The position numbers and the translations under genes were made by a program. The notes beneath the pieces are model-generated. The model searched no databases. It was not told where the DNA came from and saw only the letters and a list, made by a program, of their open reading frames with translations. This document shows, in pieces, positions 10,086 to 22,775 of a stretch of DNA of 64,000 nt. How positions within the stretch are numbered: the first letter of the stretch is position 1; the number at the start of each line of letters is the position of its first letter. The stretch is taken from assembly GCF_029962835.1 (NCBI RefSeq), contig NC_080577.1:2294001-2358000 (forward strand). Direction: 5' to 3'. This DNA comes from Magnolia sinica. Its lineage: Eukaryota; Streptophyta; Magnoliopsida; Magnoliales; Magnoliaceae.

Positions 10086-12932
10086 CTAGAGGCTGGCCTC
10101 TCTCATCTGTTGATTTAAAGCATTGAAAACCTCACATGTACCATCAACTTCAGAATGCAAGATCCCTCCATCGAACCTATGCCTCTTTCTGTTAATATAT
10201 ATCCAACTGGGTTGTGGGATCTTAGTGAGACCTGACTGTTTTGTTCGTGTTTCAGAATTTGCTACACAACCATCAAATTTCTTTGCAGCTTCGTAAATGC
10301 TTGGAAGTAGACCACAGTGTTCCAGATATCCATCTTCTAATGTACAAATATCTCTAGCAATATCAACCATTTCCGCATACTGTCCCCCATGGCATAATGA
10401 ACCAAAATCCTGAAGCAATGTATCAGCACACTGCCAATCTTCAACAACAAGGTTTGTTTGGCAACATGCGGATAGAACACCGAAGAACGTGATTGAATTG
10501 GCGTCGACACCTTCATTCTGCATTCTACGGAAAAGAGAGATGGCTAGTTTTCCACGCCCATGCATGACATACCCTGAAATCATGGAGTTCCAGATTAAGG
10601 TATTGTTGTGGGGAGCTCTTTCAAATATGCAAACAGCCTCATTGATGCTCCCACATTTGAAATACATAGATATTAGAGCAGCTTGAACAGAAGGATCTTT
10701 CTCCAATCCAGTTGTAATTGAGAAGCCATGGATTTCTTTCCCACTTTCAAGCATTCCCAATTTGGCACACGCTGTTGAGGCAGCAGTTATAGCAATTGGG
10801 TCAGGTCGAACCCCAGATTGCCACATTTGGCACAAGATTTCCAATGCCGTATCTGCATTGCCGCTCTTGATATAACCTGACAAGACAGCGGTCCAAGAAA
10901 TTACATCAGGTTTTAACTTAGCCATTCGCACTTTGCCCAATAGTCTGTGAGCCTCGCGCAGCTTCCCGCTTTTGGCAAACCCTGATATCATTCCATTCCA
11001 CAATACTAAATTCTTATCACAGGTTCTGGCAAAAAGCTCCCAAGCAGTACCCAAATCATCAGACTTGATATACATTTCGAGGAGAGCGCTGGTTATGTAC
11101 TTGTCTTTGATGCTTCTCCTCATGATCCATCCATGCACTGATTTTCCTATTCGTGAAGCTCCCAAAAGAGCACAAGCACGTAGAATACAGGAAATTGTGA
11201 TCCCATCTGGTTCGATGCCACATTTTTTCATTAATTGGAAAGTTTGTAATGCCTCTTCCCCATACCCATGGTTGACATGATTAGATATCAATGTATTCCA
11301 TGTGCCCGTATTCGGCTTAAAGCCTGATGATTCCATTCGATTTACAATCTGCACAGCATCATCAGTCTGCCTGCCTTTTGCATATCCTTTGATAATGCTA
11401 TTCCACGAAATTGAATCAGGTGAAACCCCAACTGATTGCATACGATCAAGCATGTCTAATGCTCCTTTTGTATTACCTTCTTGGGCATTGCAGTCAATCA
11501 TTATATTCCAGGACACCAAATCAGGCTTCAAGGATTCTGATTGCAAACTTTGGAAAAGTTCTTTTGCTTCTTCCACGTCCCCTTTTTTAACATACCCCCC
11601 AATCAAAGAGTTCCACGAAACAATGTTGTTCTTAAATAGCAATCTGTGTGCATCGTCTAGTTTCCCACATTTGGTATACATGTGTACAAGAGAAGCACTA
11701 AGAAAAGCTTCAATCATAAACCCGTTTCTGACTATGAATGCATGGATCTCTCTACCTTGTCTGAGAGCACCTAGGCCAGCGCATGCCTTAAGAACTGAGG
11801 AAAATACCATCTCATCTAAAACCATCTCAGAAAATTGCACTTGGGAGAACAAACTCAAGGCCTCCTTCAAGAATCCAAAATTCACATATGCTCCAATAAG
11901 TGTCGTCCACGAAGCAATATCTGGTTCCAAACCCACGTTTCGCATTTGCCGAACAAGCTCTAAAGCTTCCTCAAAATACCCACATCGGGCCAAAGCCGAA
12001 ATTAGCGCATTACAAGAGACTACATCTGGTTTCATACCCATCTTTTGCATTTTAAAGAAACAATCCAGTGCTTCTTTGGCATAGCCGTAAACTGCATACC
12101 CTGAAATAATTGTATTCCAAGTTATCAAATTTGGCTTCACCCCTCCTGCTTCTATTTCTGTGACCAATCCAGCAAACCCATCAAAATCCTCTGCTCGACT
12201 ATAACCCTTCAACATCGTATTCCATGAAACAACATCTCTATGAAGCATCTTATCAAACAATTTACGGGCATCACCAATGCAGCCACATTTCCCATACATA
12301 TCCACCAAACAATTGCTCAGGAAAACATCAGATTTGTATCCACTCTTATAAACAAATCCATGAACTTCCCTCCCCAACTGCAAATTCCGTGAACCACCAC
12401 AAGCTCTAAGAACACTGTTCAAAACAAAACCATCAGCTCTCAGATGAGCAGTCCCGAAATCACGAAAAAGCATCAATGCTTCATCGAAAAGACCCTTCCT
12501 GCAGAACCCATCTAAGATAACAGACCAGAACCACAAGTTCTTACCCTCAACGCCCTCAAAAGCATCCATAGCATCGACCAAGCTACCGCATTCAACAAAC
12601 ATGTGGACAATTCTCGTCCCAAAATACACATTCCTATGCAAATTCGAACCGACCATGTGATCATAGACCTTTCTTGCAAGAATAAGGTCTCGCTCAGATG
12701 CAAGTGAACGCAACAAACAGTCATAAATTTGGGTCTTTTCAGCGGATAAACCTTCTTTGGGAATGAAATCGAGATTACCCACAGCTTCTTTCAATCGGTT
12801 CTCCGAGCAGAGCTTCACAACAACGGCCGGAATGCTTTGTTTCGTGATGGATTTGGAATTTTTGGGGGAGAAATGGAGATGGATATTTTGGGAAATGGCA
12901 TTTTGGGTGGTTTTGAAGATTGCAGATGCCAT
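10086..12932 (-). CDS. PLS-class pentatricopeptide repeat protein with shortened E region
   Basis: An intronless 948-residue protein built of roughly twenty PPR motifs between about residues 70 and 840, with typical phrases such as VVSWNTMLKGYSR, LVDMYGKCG, NSLIGGYVKKG and KPDVISWTAVLSGY. S- and L-type motifs alternate with runs of 35-residue motifs, as in long PLS proteins such as At1g19720. Such proteins bind organellar RNA and act in editing or processing. The N-terminus (MASAIFKTTQNAISQNIHLHF) is Ser/Thr/Asn-rich and suits an organelle transit peptide. The C-terminus (about 845-948) keeps an E2/E+-like block (LPSIYEAAKKF, QPSWIYINRKRHRF, EVFNALNQQM), but the usual L2-S2-E1 stretch before it is largely missing and there is no DYW deaminase. 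It could be a functional E-type editing factor or a gene with an internal in-frame loss. The start is the first ATG of the open frame. The exact ortholog is not identified. Confidence 0.93.
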   Translation of the reverse strand: MASAIFKTTQNAISQNIHLHFSPKNSKSITKQSIPAVVVKLCSENRLKEAVGNLDFIPKEGLSAEKTQIYDCLLRSLASERDLILARKVYDHMVGSNLHRNVYFGTRIVHMFVECGSLVDAMDAFEGVEGKNLWFWSVILDGFCRKGLFDEALMLFRDFGTAHLRADGFVLNSVLRACGGSRNLQLGREVHGFVYKSGYKSDVFLSNCLVDMYGKCGCIGDARKLFDKMLHRDVVSWNTMLKGYSRAEDFDGFAGLVTEIEAGGVKPNLITWNTIISGYAVYGYAKEALDCFFKMQKMGMKPDVVSCNALISALARCGYFEEALELVRQMRNVGLEPDIASWTTLIGAYVNFGFLKEALSLFSQVQFSEMVLDEMVFSSVLKACAGLGALRQGREIHAFIVRNGFMIEAFLSASLVHMYTKCGKLDDAHRLLFKNNIVSWNSLIGGYVKKGDVEEAKELFQSLQSESLKPDLVSWNIMIDCNAQEGNTKGALDMLDRMQSVGVSPDSISWNSIIKGYAKGRQTDDAVQIVNRMESSGFKPNTGTWNTLISNHVNHGYGEEALQTFQLMKKCGIEPDGITISCILRACALLGASRIGKSVHGWIMRRSIKDKYITSALLEMYIKSDDLGTAWELFARTCDKNLVLWNGMISGFAKSGKLREAHRLLGKVRMAKLKPDVISWTAVLSGYIKSGNADTALEILCQMWQSGVRPDPIAITAASTACAKLGMLESGKEIHGFSITTGLEKDPSVQAALISMYFKCGSINEAVCIFERAPHNNTLIWNSMISGYVMHGRGKLAISLFRRMQNEGVDANSITFFGVLSACCQTNLVVEDWQCADTLLQDFGSLCHGGQYAEMVDIARDICTLEDGYLEHCGLLPSIYEAAKKFDGCVANSETRTKQSGLTKIPQPSWIYINRKRHRFDGGILHSEVDGTCEVFNALNQQMREASL

Positions 12933-13218
12933 GTACTCTGCTGCTGAAAGAAGGTGGAATTTGTATTGTTGGATAGGATTTCCTAAGACTTTTCATGCTT
13001 TCTATGATTGAAGAGATTCCAGAAAATGGTTTTTCTTTTTCTTTTTTTATTTGAGATTTTTGGATGGTGGAGAAGATTTGAAAGGCGTGAAAGAGCCATC
13101 TGTGGATTATGTTTTGGATTGGTAAGAAATGGATACCAGAAAACAGACAGTAAAAGCCGTTAATATTCGAAGGAGAACGCGGATAACATACTAAGGCGCT
13201 CACCAACCATTACAGTGC

Positions 13219-13440
13219 AGTGAAGACTCTGTGGGGTCCACCATGATGTAAGTATTTTATCCACCCCGTCCATCCTTTTTTTCATATCATTTTAGATCAT
13301 GAGACAAAAACTTAAGCATATTCAAAGTTAAAATGGACCACACCACAAGAAACAGTGGGGATAATGACGTCCACCGTTGAAAACCTCACCCCTCACTACA
13401 ATCCCCAAAATGAGTGTCATAGTCCACCACCATCTCTAAT
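13219..13440. repeat. partial palindromic MULE-MITE (one arm) near the PPR promoter
   Basis: Starts with TGGGGTCCACCATGATG and continues with the GTCCATCC...CATTTTAGATCATGAG and TGGACCACACCAC blocks shared by the foldback elements at 42000-47500 and 61000-64000. Only one arm is present. It lies about 290-510 bp upstream of the PPR start codon, so it may overlap that gene's promoter. Confidence 0.6.
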
Positions 13441-16361
13441 TTCTGGTGACTAATTCACTGTACACTTGGCATGTATGTACTGAGATCTGGACCGTCCATT
13501 TCGTGGGACGCATTTTGATGTTGGCCAGAAACCAACGTTCATGGAACCATCCCTTCCTTCTAAACGTTGGCTGTCAAATGGACGGTTAAAGATAAAATGG
13601 TCAGGGGTCAAGGTCGTCCAATCAGCGGGACTTTACAGAGCAGAATTTCAATGGTCTTGATTCGTTAAATATGTTTGCTGGTGTATGGGGGATAGATGAA
13701 CGGTGGTTAACTCTTAGGAGTTCCCAATGCCTTTTGTCTAGAGGGGAACTGCCCTGTGGAGATGGTCCCAAGATTTGAACCGTTAATGTCGTCGAAATCA
13801 TTTTTTTGTGGTGATTTTTTACTTCAATTTAGATAAATGTGAGCTCTTAAAGAACTCTTTTTGAATTATTTTAAATTCATATACACAATCATCAGTTAAG
13901 CCTATTGTCTGGGAGTGTGAATGGTGTGCCTGGGGAGAGTATTTCACAAGCATATTTTTTAAATATTAATAAAATTATTATATTTCACATGAGTTCTTAT
14001 TACCATTATTAGTAAGTCATGGTCATCTCTCTTAATTCTTTCTTTTTTAAATATAGACCACCAAACACAATTGAGTGATTCTGAGTACTATATAGTTGTA
14101 TTACAGTGGATTTCAATTATAAATTGCCAAACACATTTAGTGATTCCAATTCACCTCAATTCTATTATAATTATCCATGCACATCAAATAAAAGCTACCA
14201 AACATCCCTTAAGTTTGATGGGCATAGCTTAGAATAAAAAACATAAGAGGGCTCCAATCACCAAATAATTTCAACATGTGGGCATGTGGACCCACATGCT
14301 TAAGATGATCCCAAACATTCATATTTTTTTTAATTAAGATAAAGAAGTTGTTTTACCATCTATGAAAATGTTAAAAGATTAATGGTTAAACAGTGATACC
14401 TATACCCTTCAACTATAAAAATGTATTTTCTCAGGTTTATTTTTAATGGTATATTTTAATTGGTAGAATTTAAAAAATAAAAACAAAAATAAAAAACTTT
14501 TTTCGGCAAATGTGGTGCTTTCCTTGTACTGCCGCAATGAAATAATTTATTGAGAATGAGGTTAAAAAAATAAAAATAAAAATAATAAAAAAATAAAAAA
14601 ATAAAAATAATAAAAATCTAAGGTCCTTTTCTTTTCCTCTTTAAAACTTGATAATTCTCATTTTCACACTTTCTGAAAAATATATTTTACTCTTTTACCA
14701 TTAAGCATTTTACATAATGAGAGTTAAAACAAGCAATATTTATAAGATTCTTTCCATGAATTTACTTATCTACCATTTTCTTTGGATATGATGTTTTTCT
14801 TCACGAATCTACTCTTTCGATTTCATAAATTCAAATGGTCTGTTTAAGGAAATGGCTTTTACTCATTTTTTGTGAAGAAAAGAAATCGATTTTCTCTGTT
14901 TTTGGTATTTCAAATAAAGGAAACAGTTGCATCAATGGGGAATTTGCATTCTCTTCCACTAAAATTTTCATTTCTATTTTAAATTCATCTATGGGCTATG
15001 GTCACGTGCCTGACGAGTCCATGACCAAAAGGACAATGATCATCAGGTAATCCGACTACCCACTAAAAGAGAACTCGATATTAACATTAACCAATTTTCA
15101 TCCTTAAATCTTTCTTTTTAAGGACCATGATCAGATATTGTCAAAACCATTCATTCAATGTGTTTTCCAAACGGTGGCCCACCTACAAGGCATACTGCTG
15201 GATTCAAGGTCTGGATCACTTGGTCATTCAACCATGTGTTTGATGATCATATGCCCCTGACCTGATTGCTCGATGGTTAGACAAATCAAAGTAGGCATTA
15301 GACATTGGCTGCTGCACTACATCAAACTAGCCTGTAAATTCATGCTCCATTGGGAACGGAAAGCATAACAGCTGGAGAATCCACATCGGCAAGTGCTAGA
15401 TTCGATTTTCGACCGTTGGACTCTGATTATGGCCCACTTGTACCTATCGGCCGTTACACTGGTAATTGACGCAGCTAAGCTTGTGGGGCTCAAAATACAT
15501 CAACAAGGTGCCAAAACAAAATGAAACGATCCTAAGAACGAAAAACCCATTTTGAGTTTCTGCCTCTGTACTCCTACAATGGCAAAAACAAATTGTAATT
15601 CAGCTAGTTTGATTGTGCTGTATTTGGGTGCACCAAATATCATGAAATTTCATGATATTTTGCACAGATTAAACTCATTACTATTGAAATATCATGACAT
15701 CCGGTGCAACCAAAGGCAGCCTTAATAAGAGATGAAAAAATGATATCAGCGGCCCAATCGTTCTCTATCTTTTATATAATTAGCATTCCACAAGAGATCA
15801 GAAGAGCTGATAAGAAGAAAATTGATTTTGTTGCAGTTGATTTCTAGTAGAATCAGTTGTACCCATTTCACAACAATCATAAGAGCCATCTGTAAATCAT
15901 TTCACAACTTTACAGCTCATATACAGATGTAAATTCCAAAATTACATATTAAAAGTTTACACCCCAAGTTTATGCTCAATCCAAATTGGTGGGGACCTAG
16001 TTTTTGGCAATCTAAGCAGTTAATCTTGTGAACCCCATCATGGGGTGGACCCGTATCCCAATATATCCTATCAGATGCATCCTAGCCACTCAATTGGTGG
16101 CTTCCAAATTGAGAACTACAACCAACGGTCCATACAGGGAAACTCTTGAGCAGCGGAATCATTCAGTGGAGTAGATTTTGGGGTATCCCCATCCACGGCA
16201 TGGCCCACTAAACAAATGGTTTCATCATCATACGGTGGGCGACACAAGTACACTTTGTTGTGCCTCAATTGAACATTTCATGCTTTGTCAAAGTAGAAAA
16301 GAAAACCACTTTCGACATACCTTGGCCACCATTGACATAACTGAGATTTCCAAAGTCCATT
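13441..16361. other. intergenic, AT-rich, with a small MITE
   Basis: No gene is recognised. The 13800-14830 part is strongly AT-rich, with an (A)n(TAAAA)n tract at about 14560-14615. A Tourist-like MITE lies at about 15616-15722. The last few hundred bases before 16362 are probably the 3' UTR of the coiled-coil gene, which ends there on the minus strand. Confidence 0.5.
15616..15722. mobile_element. Tourist-like MITE related to 8937-8998
   Basis: Ends TTTGGGTGCACCAAATATCATGA (left, in part) and its diverged complement TCATGACATCCGGTGCAACC plus CAAAGGCAGCC (right) pair over about 25 bp. The core is an inverted ATATCATGAAATTTCATGATAT. The left target-site duplication is not clear. Confidence 0.55.
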
Positions 16362-19300
16362 TTAGGGACCTTTCGAAGTTTTTAATCGAGCATGCTGCCC
16401 TTCAAACCTCGCTTCAAGCAGTTTTGCCTTCAAGGTACTCTCCTTTAAGCCCCCGGGCCATTTCAGAGAGCTTTGACTTTGAGATATATCAAGATCTGGA
16501 GATGTGTGTCGGAAATTCCACTGTTGTACTGGACTTGATAGGCCAGGACCCTCGCCCGAAACGTCGTCCCTAGCACCTGTGACTGAGTGACCCCTCCATG
16601 AGAAGTGGCTGCGAGGATCATCTCTGTGGTCATTCTCAGGGCGAATCTTGCTGCCTTCGGAAAACGGCGACCCACTCCTGATTAAGTTACCAATCATGTG
16701 GTTCAATCCATGGATGCCGTCCCGTTTGCCTTTTCTGTCACGTCCACCCTCCCGTGGCCCACCCTTTTCAGATTTCTGGGAAAGGCCGACTTCAGTCTGA
16801 CTCGCTTTCTCCCCATCAGCATCTGCCACCCTTTCAATAAACTCGGTCTTGTTTCCATTACATGACCTGGCAGCCCTGGCCATCTCTTCTTCAAATTGCA
16901 CTTGTAAGCCAGATGAATTATGGCCCTTGATCTTTTCATGGGGCCCCAATTTCTTATTCACGGGAATAGATTTCTTTCTCTCTTCCAGATCATCTATAGC
17001 TTTGTCACCATGCTGTTTAGACCGGTCAGTATTTTCAGCACTGTTGACATTCTTGTTTAGCTCAAAGCAGTGCACATCAGTGGCCATCGAATCCTCATCA
17101 TCACCAGCATCTTGAGGTGCGCTTGTGGCCCCATTGAAATGGACTGACTCAAGGGAATGGCGACGCAAACCACCATCCTTCCCAGCGACATCTTCATACG
17201 TGACATTAGAGCTACCTGATCGTTTAGCCTGAAGAAAGGTCTCGATCTCACATCTCAGCCTGTCTACCATCGTGTCCTTTTCAGAGAGATCAAACCGAGC
17301 TTCTGCGAGCTTCATCTGGGCCCGTTCATCAAGCCACGCTTCAGAAATGTGAAGTATCAATCGATCATCTCCACTATTATGATCTTTTGTGGACTTCTGT
17401 TTCAGCCCCCGAAGCTCCAACTCATAATCTCCTATCCCTCCAGCAAACTCATCGCACAGGTCTTCCAACAGAACCCGTGCTTTTCTCTCTCTTTCCAATT
17501 CCTTCAGAGCCTTTGCAAATGAGGACTTCATGCCAGATAGCTCTCTAGCTAACTTCCTATGCAAGCTCTCCGACCGAGCCCTCAGCTTCCGCTCATCTTC
17601 GAGCTCATCCCTCATGGACTGCACCGCTGCTTTGATCTTATCTTGCTCCTTGCTCCTACTAATAAGCTTGTCCTCAGCAACCTGCTTCATCAGATCGTCT
17701 ATTTCATTCCTGTCCGCTTGCTGTTCTTGCACCAACTCCTGGATCCGGGCTCGAGAATGGCCTAGCTCTTTCTTCAGCGCTTTCACCAATGAGACATTAG
17801 ACGCATGCTGTTCTTCCAGGCCCCATATTCGATTAAGTACTTTCAATAACTCCGTAGAGGTTCTAAGGTTATAACCTGACTCCCCAAATCTTGCCTTGAA
17901 GTCCAGAGAACTTGTGGGAGTGACGGGCTGGTTATAAGCTGCTATCTGCGAGGAAGACAAATGTGCATTGGGGTAAACAACAGTCGGATCGTCCACTGGT
18001 AGGCTGATTCAAAATACATATTGTAAATAATGTAATTTGTAAGAATAGGAATTATCAAGTGCTGATCCTCAGCAATGTACAGCTAGCTAAGGCACATTAT
18101 TCTGTAGATGTAGGCCCATGGTCTGGCGATCGAGAATGTAGATCTGATGGCATCACTGTGGATGCGAATCCCATATGGAAGATGCTAGCCTCCAATCTTT
18201 GGCCTATTTTCTGGGAGTTCCAATGGCACCAACATCAATGGCAGTGCCCATTTGATCAATGGTCTGGATCACCAAACAGAGAGGCTCAGCAAACTAATGT
18301 GCCTTGTGGATAGTAAGTATTGGAACTACAGATTTTAGAAGAATGGAAAAGTTCAAAAGATTGCTTGATTCATTTCGAGCAAGAGAGAATCCTAATCAGT
18401 CCTTCAAACTTCTCATGTTTAGCATAAAGACAGACCATACCACCACCACCACCATCATCATACCCTTGTCACAGCTAGTTAGGGTCTGCTTTACAAATAT
18501 TAAAAGAGAAAGTCTTCAAGTCCGACCAGTTCCAGATGAGTTACCGTCTAGCGGGCCAGTGGATTGCTTCCAACCCATCTAGCATGTACGACATAAAACA
18601 TCTCCAATAGGTTGGCCCCACAAGGAGGATGACCTTGCATGCTCGTATTTTGTTATTTATTGATTGTTATACATTCTTTTCTATGGTGTGGCCCACATGG
18701 TGAGTGGCTCACGCTAATTTGGGTACAAGGTGATCCTCATGGCAGGGCCAGCCAATTGGACAGGTTGGATTTCACACATGCATAACAAGCTGAAACTTAT
18801 CTGCTAGTTGAACAGCAACTTATCATGCAACTGTCTGGACTTGAGACGATCTCATATAAAAATACCCATCTTTTACATATGCAATACAATAAGACGACTA
18901 TCCCTCACTTAGGAATCCAAAGTAACCAATTCAAATGATAAATATGGAACAGAAAAGATGATAAACATACCTCCATTGAGCTACAACTAGCTGGAGAAAC
19001 AGGCTGTAGAGCTCGACCACTCCTTTCTATCAATTTATGATGCTGCATCAGTGATGCAGCAACATGCCGGGTCAGACTACCTGGGCTTGCTGACTGACAA
19101 TGGAAAAGGAGAAAGATTAGTTTTGGAATAGAAAACCCCTAATCGAGATACAGCTTCATAGTTCAGATGAAAGCCTATAATACTGCCATCAAATGCATCA
19201 GTTGAAAAAAAAAAAAAAAAATCTCTCTCCAACTACTCATAAATGCCAGTCAATTGAGCAAAGAACCAATTAAAGAAGCCTTCAACAGGGTGAACCCCAA

Positions 19301-21320
19301 AAGGAAATCATCCAAAAGGATTCAAACAATGCAGGTTTTCTTTATGGAAACTATCTTTCAGAACATGTGAAGAAAAACAAGGATAATGTGTAGTCAATTT
19401 CAAGTCAGAATACAGATCTGACCATACGAAGGTACCTGCTAGTTCATTCTAACTTCACTGCTGCATTGAACCCCTCATCCAATAGGAATAAACCAGACAT
19501 CAGTCCATAAAGAAATGCACCCACTTTCCAACACAAGCAACGACTAGAAAACTGAGCAGCTGATGTTCTATGTGCTGCTTTTCAGTTTCTGCTAAAACCA
19601 CTATGAAGCTTCAATTGAAACTAACTAGAGCCAAATAAACAGATTTATAAGTTTCCAATGAAAAAGCCCTACAAATTCAAACAATAAATTCAACTGCTAT
19701 CATAGATTAAAAAGAGCCCATTCCAAATGTCAAAGTTAAAATTTCAAAGAAGAAGAAGCCAATAATAATAATAATAATAATAACGCACCATTCGTTACAA
19801 TTGATAAGTCCAAAATGTCAAGTAATAAAAAATTAATTGAAAAGATCGGAGCTGTTCCATTTCTAGTAAAGAAGTAGAATCCAAAAGATGGGAATACATT
19901 ATCTATTTTGACCTTGATGATGCATATTCTGATACCTTATTTATTTATTTATTGAACCAGAGACCTAAATGTTACAACGCACCCTGACTAACATTGAGCC
20001 ATGTCAAAGTTGAGCTATGGCTCAAACCCCTATGAAACTGACATTTTAAACCTTGCAACTGATAGACCATTAAATCAGACTGAACAGATTTACAAAGAGA
20101 GAACAATAAGTAGACGTAAGCGCAAGAACATAGGGCCCCGCCCCCCCCAAAAAAAAATAAAAAAATAAAAAATCAAGCACAATAATCCAAACACTCATCA
20201 GCATTAAATCCCCAATTCAAGCATTTTTACCCGATCAGGCTATCTATGAAATGGAATCAAGATTCAAGACCGTGGCTTGCAAATTGGTTTCGGTGTACCA
20301 TATAAGTCACCACTGGGGTTGTATAGGGTGACATGGCCATACCGCTTGTGGGCGATACATACCCATTTCGCACAAAACATCAAGTCCTATTCAAGACAGA
20401 AAACCCAGACAAAACCCATGAACAGAGAACTAAAACAACAATAAAAAACAAGGAGCTACTATTAACACCCATCTTTTTTCCCATTCCCATACACCAATTT
20501 TCCACTTTGGGGATTGAAATCGTACTCTTATGCTAAAGTGATTCCTAAAATGGAAATAATGGGTGTATACAAACAAATCAGGTGGGTGTAAATATCAATT
20601 CCCATGGAAAATCATTTTTTACTACTAAGAAATAAAATACCCATTCAAAAAAAAAAAGAACTCTTTTAACCGTTAGAAACTCATCATCATCTAAGCCTTA
20701 TCACAATTAATTGGGGTCGCCTACATGAATCCTGTTCCGCCATCCTACTCTTTTAACAGATCAAAACTCAAACTAAAAACCCAGATAAATCTTCGATTTT
20801 TTTTTTTTTTAATGGTTAAGAAATAATTTTTTTGCTCATGAAAACAAAAACCCATCGGCATAAAACCCTTCAAGAAAAACAAAATTTAAGCTTCTCGTAA
20901 AACAGAGAAAAAAACCCCCAAAAAAATAAAAAATAAAAAATAAAATCTTGAGAGAGAGAGAGAGAGAACAAAAGAAAAACCGAGTTGAGTGGCATTACCT
21001 GCTCAGGTGGACTGTGAGGGGGATCGGCCAGATGGGGGGGAAGGTCAAGAGCCTTGTCCTTGTGGTGGTGGCTCCTGACGCCCCGGCTCATTTTAGGAAG
21101 AGGGTGGAGGTCCTGAATCTCCCAGAGGCTAGCGGCGAGCTTCCTTGCGGAGAGTGCGGGTATCATTAACCCACCTTTATTATTATCGTGCGCACCCCCC
21201 AGTTTCCAAGCAGGCACTGGAGTGCATGGGCCCCCTCTTTTCCCTACCAACACCCCGCGCCTCAACTTTCTCCCCAAAATTCCCTCCTTTTCCGCCGCGA
21301 CTCCCCCTTTTTCTCCTTCT

Positions 21321-21325
<5 letters not shown>
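16362..21325 (-). CDS. coiled-coil protein of the At5g41620 (USO1-like) family, three exons
   Basis: Coding exons are 20999-21325, 18971-19093 and 16362-17945. All splice in phase 0 at GT-AG introns of 1905 and 1025 bp, giving 677 residues. Exon 1 carries the family N-terminus (GRKLRRGVLVGKRGGPCTP, then LSARKLAASLW). Exon 2 encodes SLTRHVAASLMQHHKLIERS and LQPVSPASCSSME. Exon 3 starts IAAYNQPVTPTSSLDF and leads into a long coiled coil (about residues 180-395) containing TSTELLKVLNRIW, DERKLRARSESLHRKLAREL, LLEDLCDEFAGGI and SEAWLDERAQMKL. A conserved RRHSLESVHFN-CFEL segment and a basic C-terminus (STLKAKL...KTSKGP) follow. The order and the exon joins agree closely with Arabidopsis At5g41620 as I remember it. 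Molecular function is unknown; no membrane segment or enzyme motif is visible, and a cytoskeletal or trafficking scaffold is only a guess. The second intron acceptor (17946-17947) was chosen because it restores the family spacing between SME and VTP. Confidence 0.9.
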
Positions 21326-21360
<35 letters not shown>

Positions 21361-21720
21361 CTACAATTAAAAAAAGAAGAAAAAAAAACTCCCTTTTATA
21401 CAAAAAAAAAAAAAAAAAAACTAACCTTCTTTCTTCTACAAAACCCTCTCTCTCTCTCTCAAACCTCTTTCGTATGCAAAATCCTCGGTTCTCTCCCCAA
21501 TTCCTCTCTCTAAACCCTCTTTCGTCTACAAAAACCTCGTTTCTTTCTCCGCATTTCTATTTCTCTCACTCCTTTAAAAAAACAAAAACCTCGTCTCTCT
21601 CTCTCTCCGTCTAACCCCTCAACGCCTACAAAAACCTCCCTCAAGCCCTATCTCGACTACAAAAGTCTCTCTCTCTCTCTCTCTCTCTCCCCTTCAGCTG
21701 TAGCTGAATTTTCCAAATTT
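21326..21720 (-). promoter_or_regulatory. GA-rich leader/promoter of the coiled-coil gene
   Basis: The 400 bp upstream of the start codon are strongly pyrimidine-rich on the plus strand, hence GA-rich on the coding strand, with (GA)n tracts at about 21326-21354 and 21664-21690. Such tracts are common in plant 5' UTRs and are bound by BBR/BPC GAGA-binding proteins. The transcription start cannot be placed from sequence alone. Confidence 0.45.
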
Positions 21721-22339
21721 CCTTGCTGGAAGAGAGTGACAACGGAAAGCACCCTTGAAGGAATTCGCGCGAGGAGATACGGAAAATATGAATTGCGCAC
21801 ACGCGACAGAGTGACGCACGTGGGACAGATCCCACCCACGCATCGGGTGAGGCTCTACGGGGACATTAAAACTTTGAATACAGATCGTCTTCTTCTTTCT
21901 AATCCCGGTACTTTCTCCTACTAGATGGCCCACATGATGAATTCCGATACCCCACCCAATTATCAGCCTGATCTACCGTACACGTGTCAGTCTCCCAAAT
22001 GTGCTGCGATTCACATCTTAACCTCTGAAATAGTAGAACGCTCTTCTTCATATTCATCTCCCGTTCAGGTGCACGTGTCACCTTCCTGGTGAAAACGGAC
22101 CGCCAGCTAGGTGGTCCTTGCAATGGATGGTCTGGGTACAGCACTGCTGTTTGATCTGTGAATTTCATTTGTGCGGTTGAAATAAGAAAAAGGTGCACGG
22201 TCCACATTCCGAAGGGAATCGTTTAGCTATCAAAAGCCTACGATCATCCAATCAAAGGCCGCTTTTACCATAGCCTCAAGCCTACATTTGCGGATGGTCG
22301 GACGCCGATTGGGTACAACCCCGCCTGTCACGAGCTCGT

Positions 22340-22775
22340 CACATTCATGGCACTGTGGGGCCACCTTGATGAATCGGTTTTATCCACACCGGCCATCCAT
22401 TTTTCCATATCATTTTAGGGTTTAAGCTCAAAAATGAGGTAGATCCAATGTTCATATGGAACACACAGTGAGGATTAAACGAAAAACCGTTGAAAACTTC
22501 TTCAGGGCTATCCAAGCATTGGATCAAGCTGATATTTGTGTTTCCCCTTCATCCAGGTCTATGTGACCTTATTAACAGGTTGGATAGAAAATGGCCTTGG
22601 GAAGGTTTCAACGGTAGGTGTCACTATCCCACTGCCTCCTATAATGTGGCCCATTTGACGTTCGGATATGCCTGATTTTTGGGCTCATGCTCTAAAATAA
22701 CCTTGAAAAATGGATGGACGGCATGGATAAAACATATACTTCATGATGAGACCCACGTAGCTTTTCCGTGTTTAC
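22340..22775. mobile_element. palindromic MULE-MITE copy
   Basis: The left arm begins ACTGTGGGGCCACCTTGATG and contains CCACACCGGCCATCC. The right arm ends GGATGGACGGCATGGATAAA...ACCCACG, the inverse of the left. Outer ends and target duplication are not clear. Confidence 0.6.

Noticed and set aside
11302-12084. 260-codon open frame on the plus strand
   Set aside because: It is antisense to the PPR gene and exists because of that gene's repetitive codon pattern; no domain is seen.
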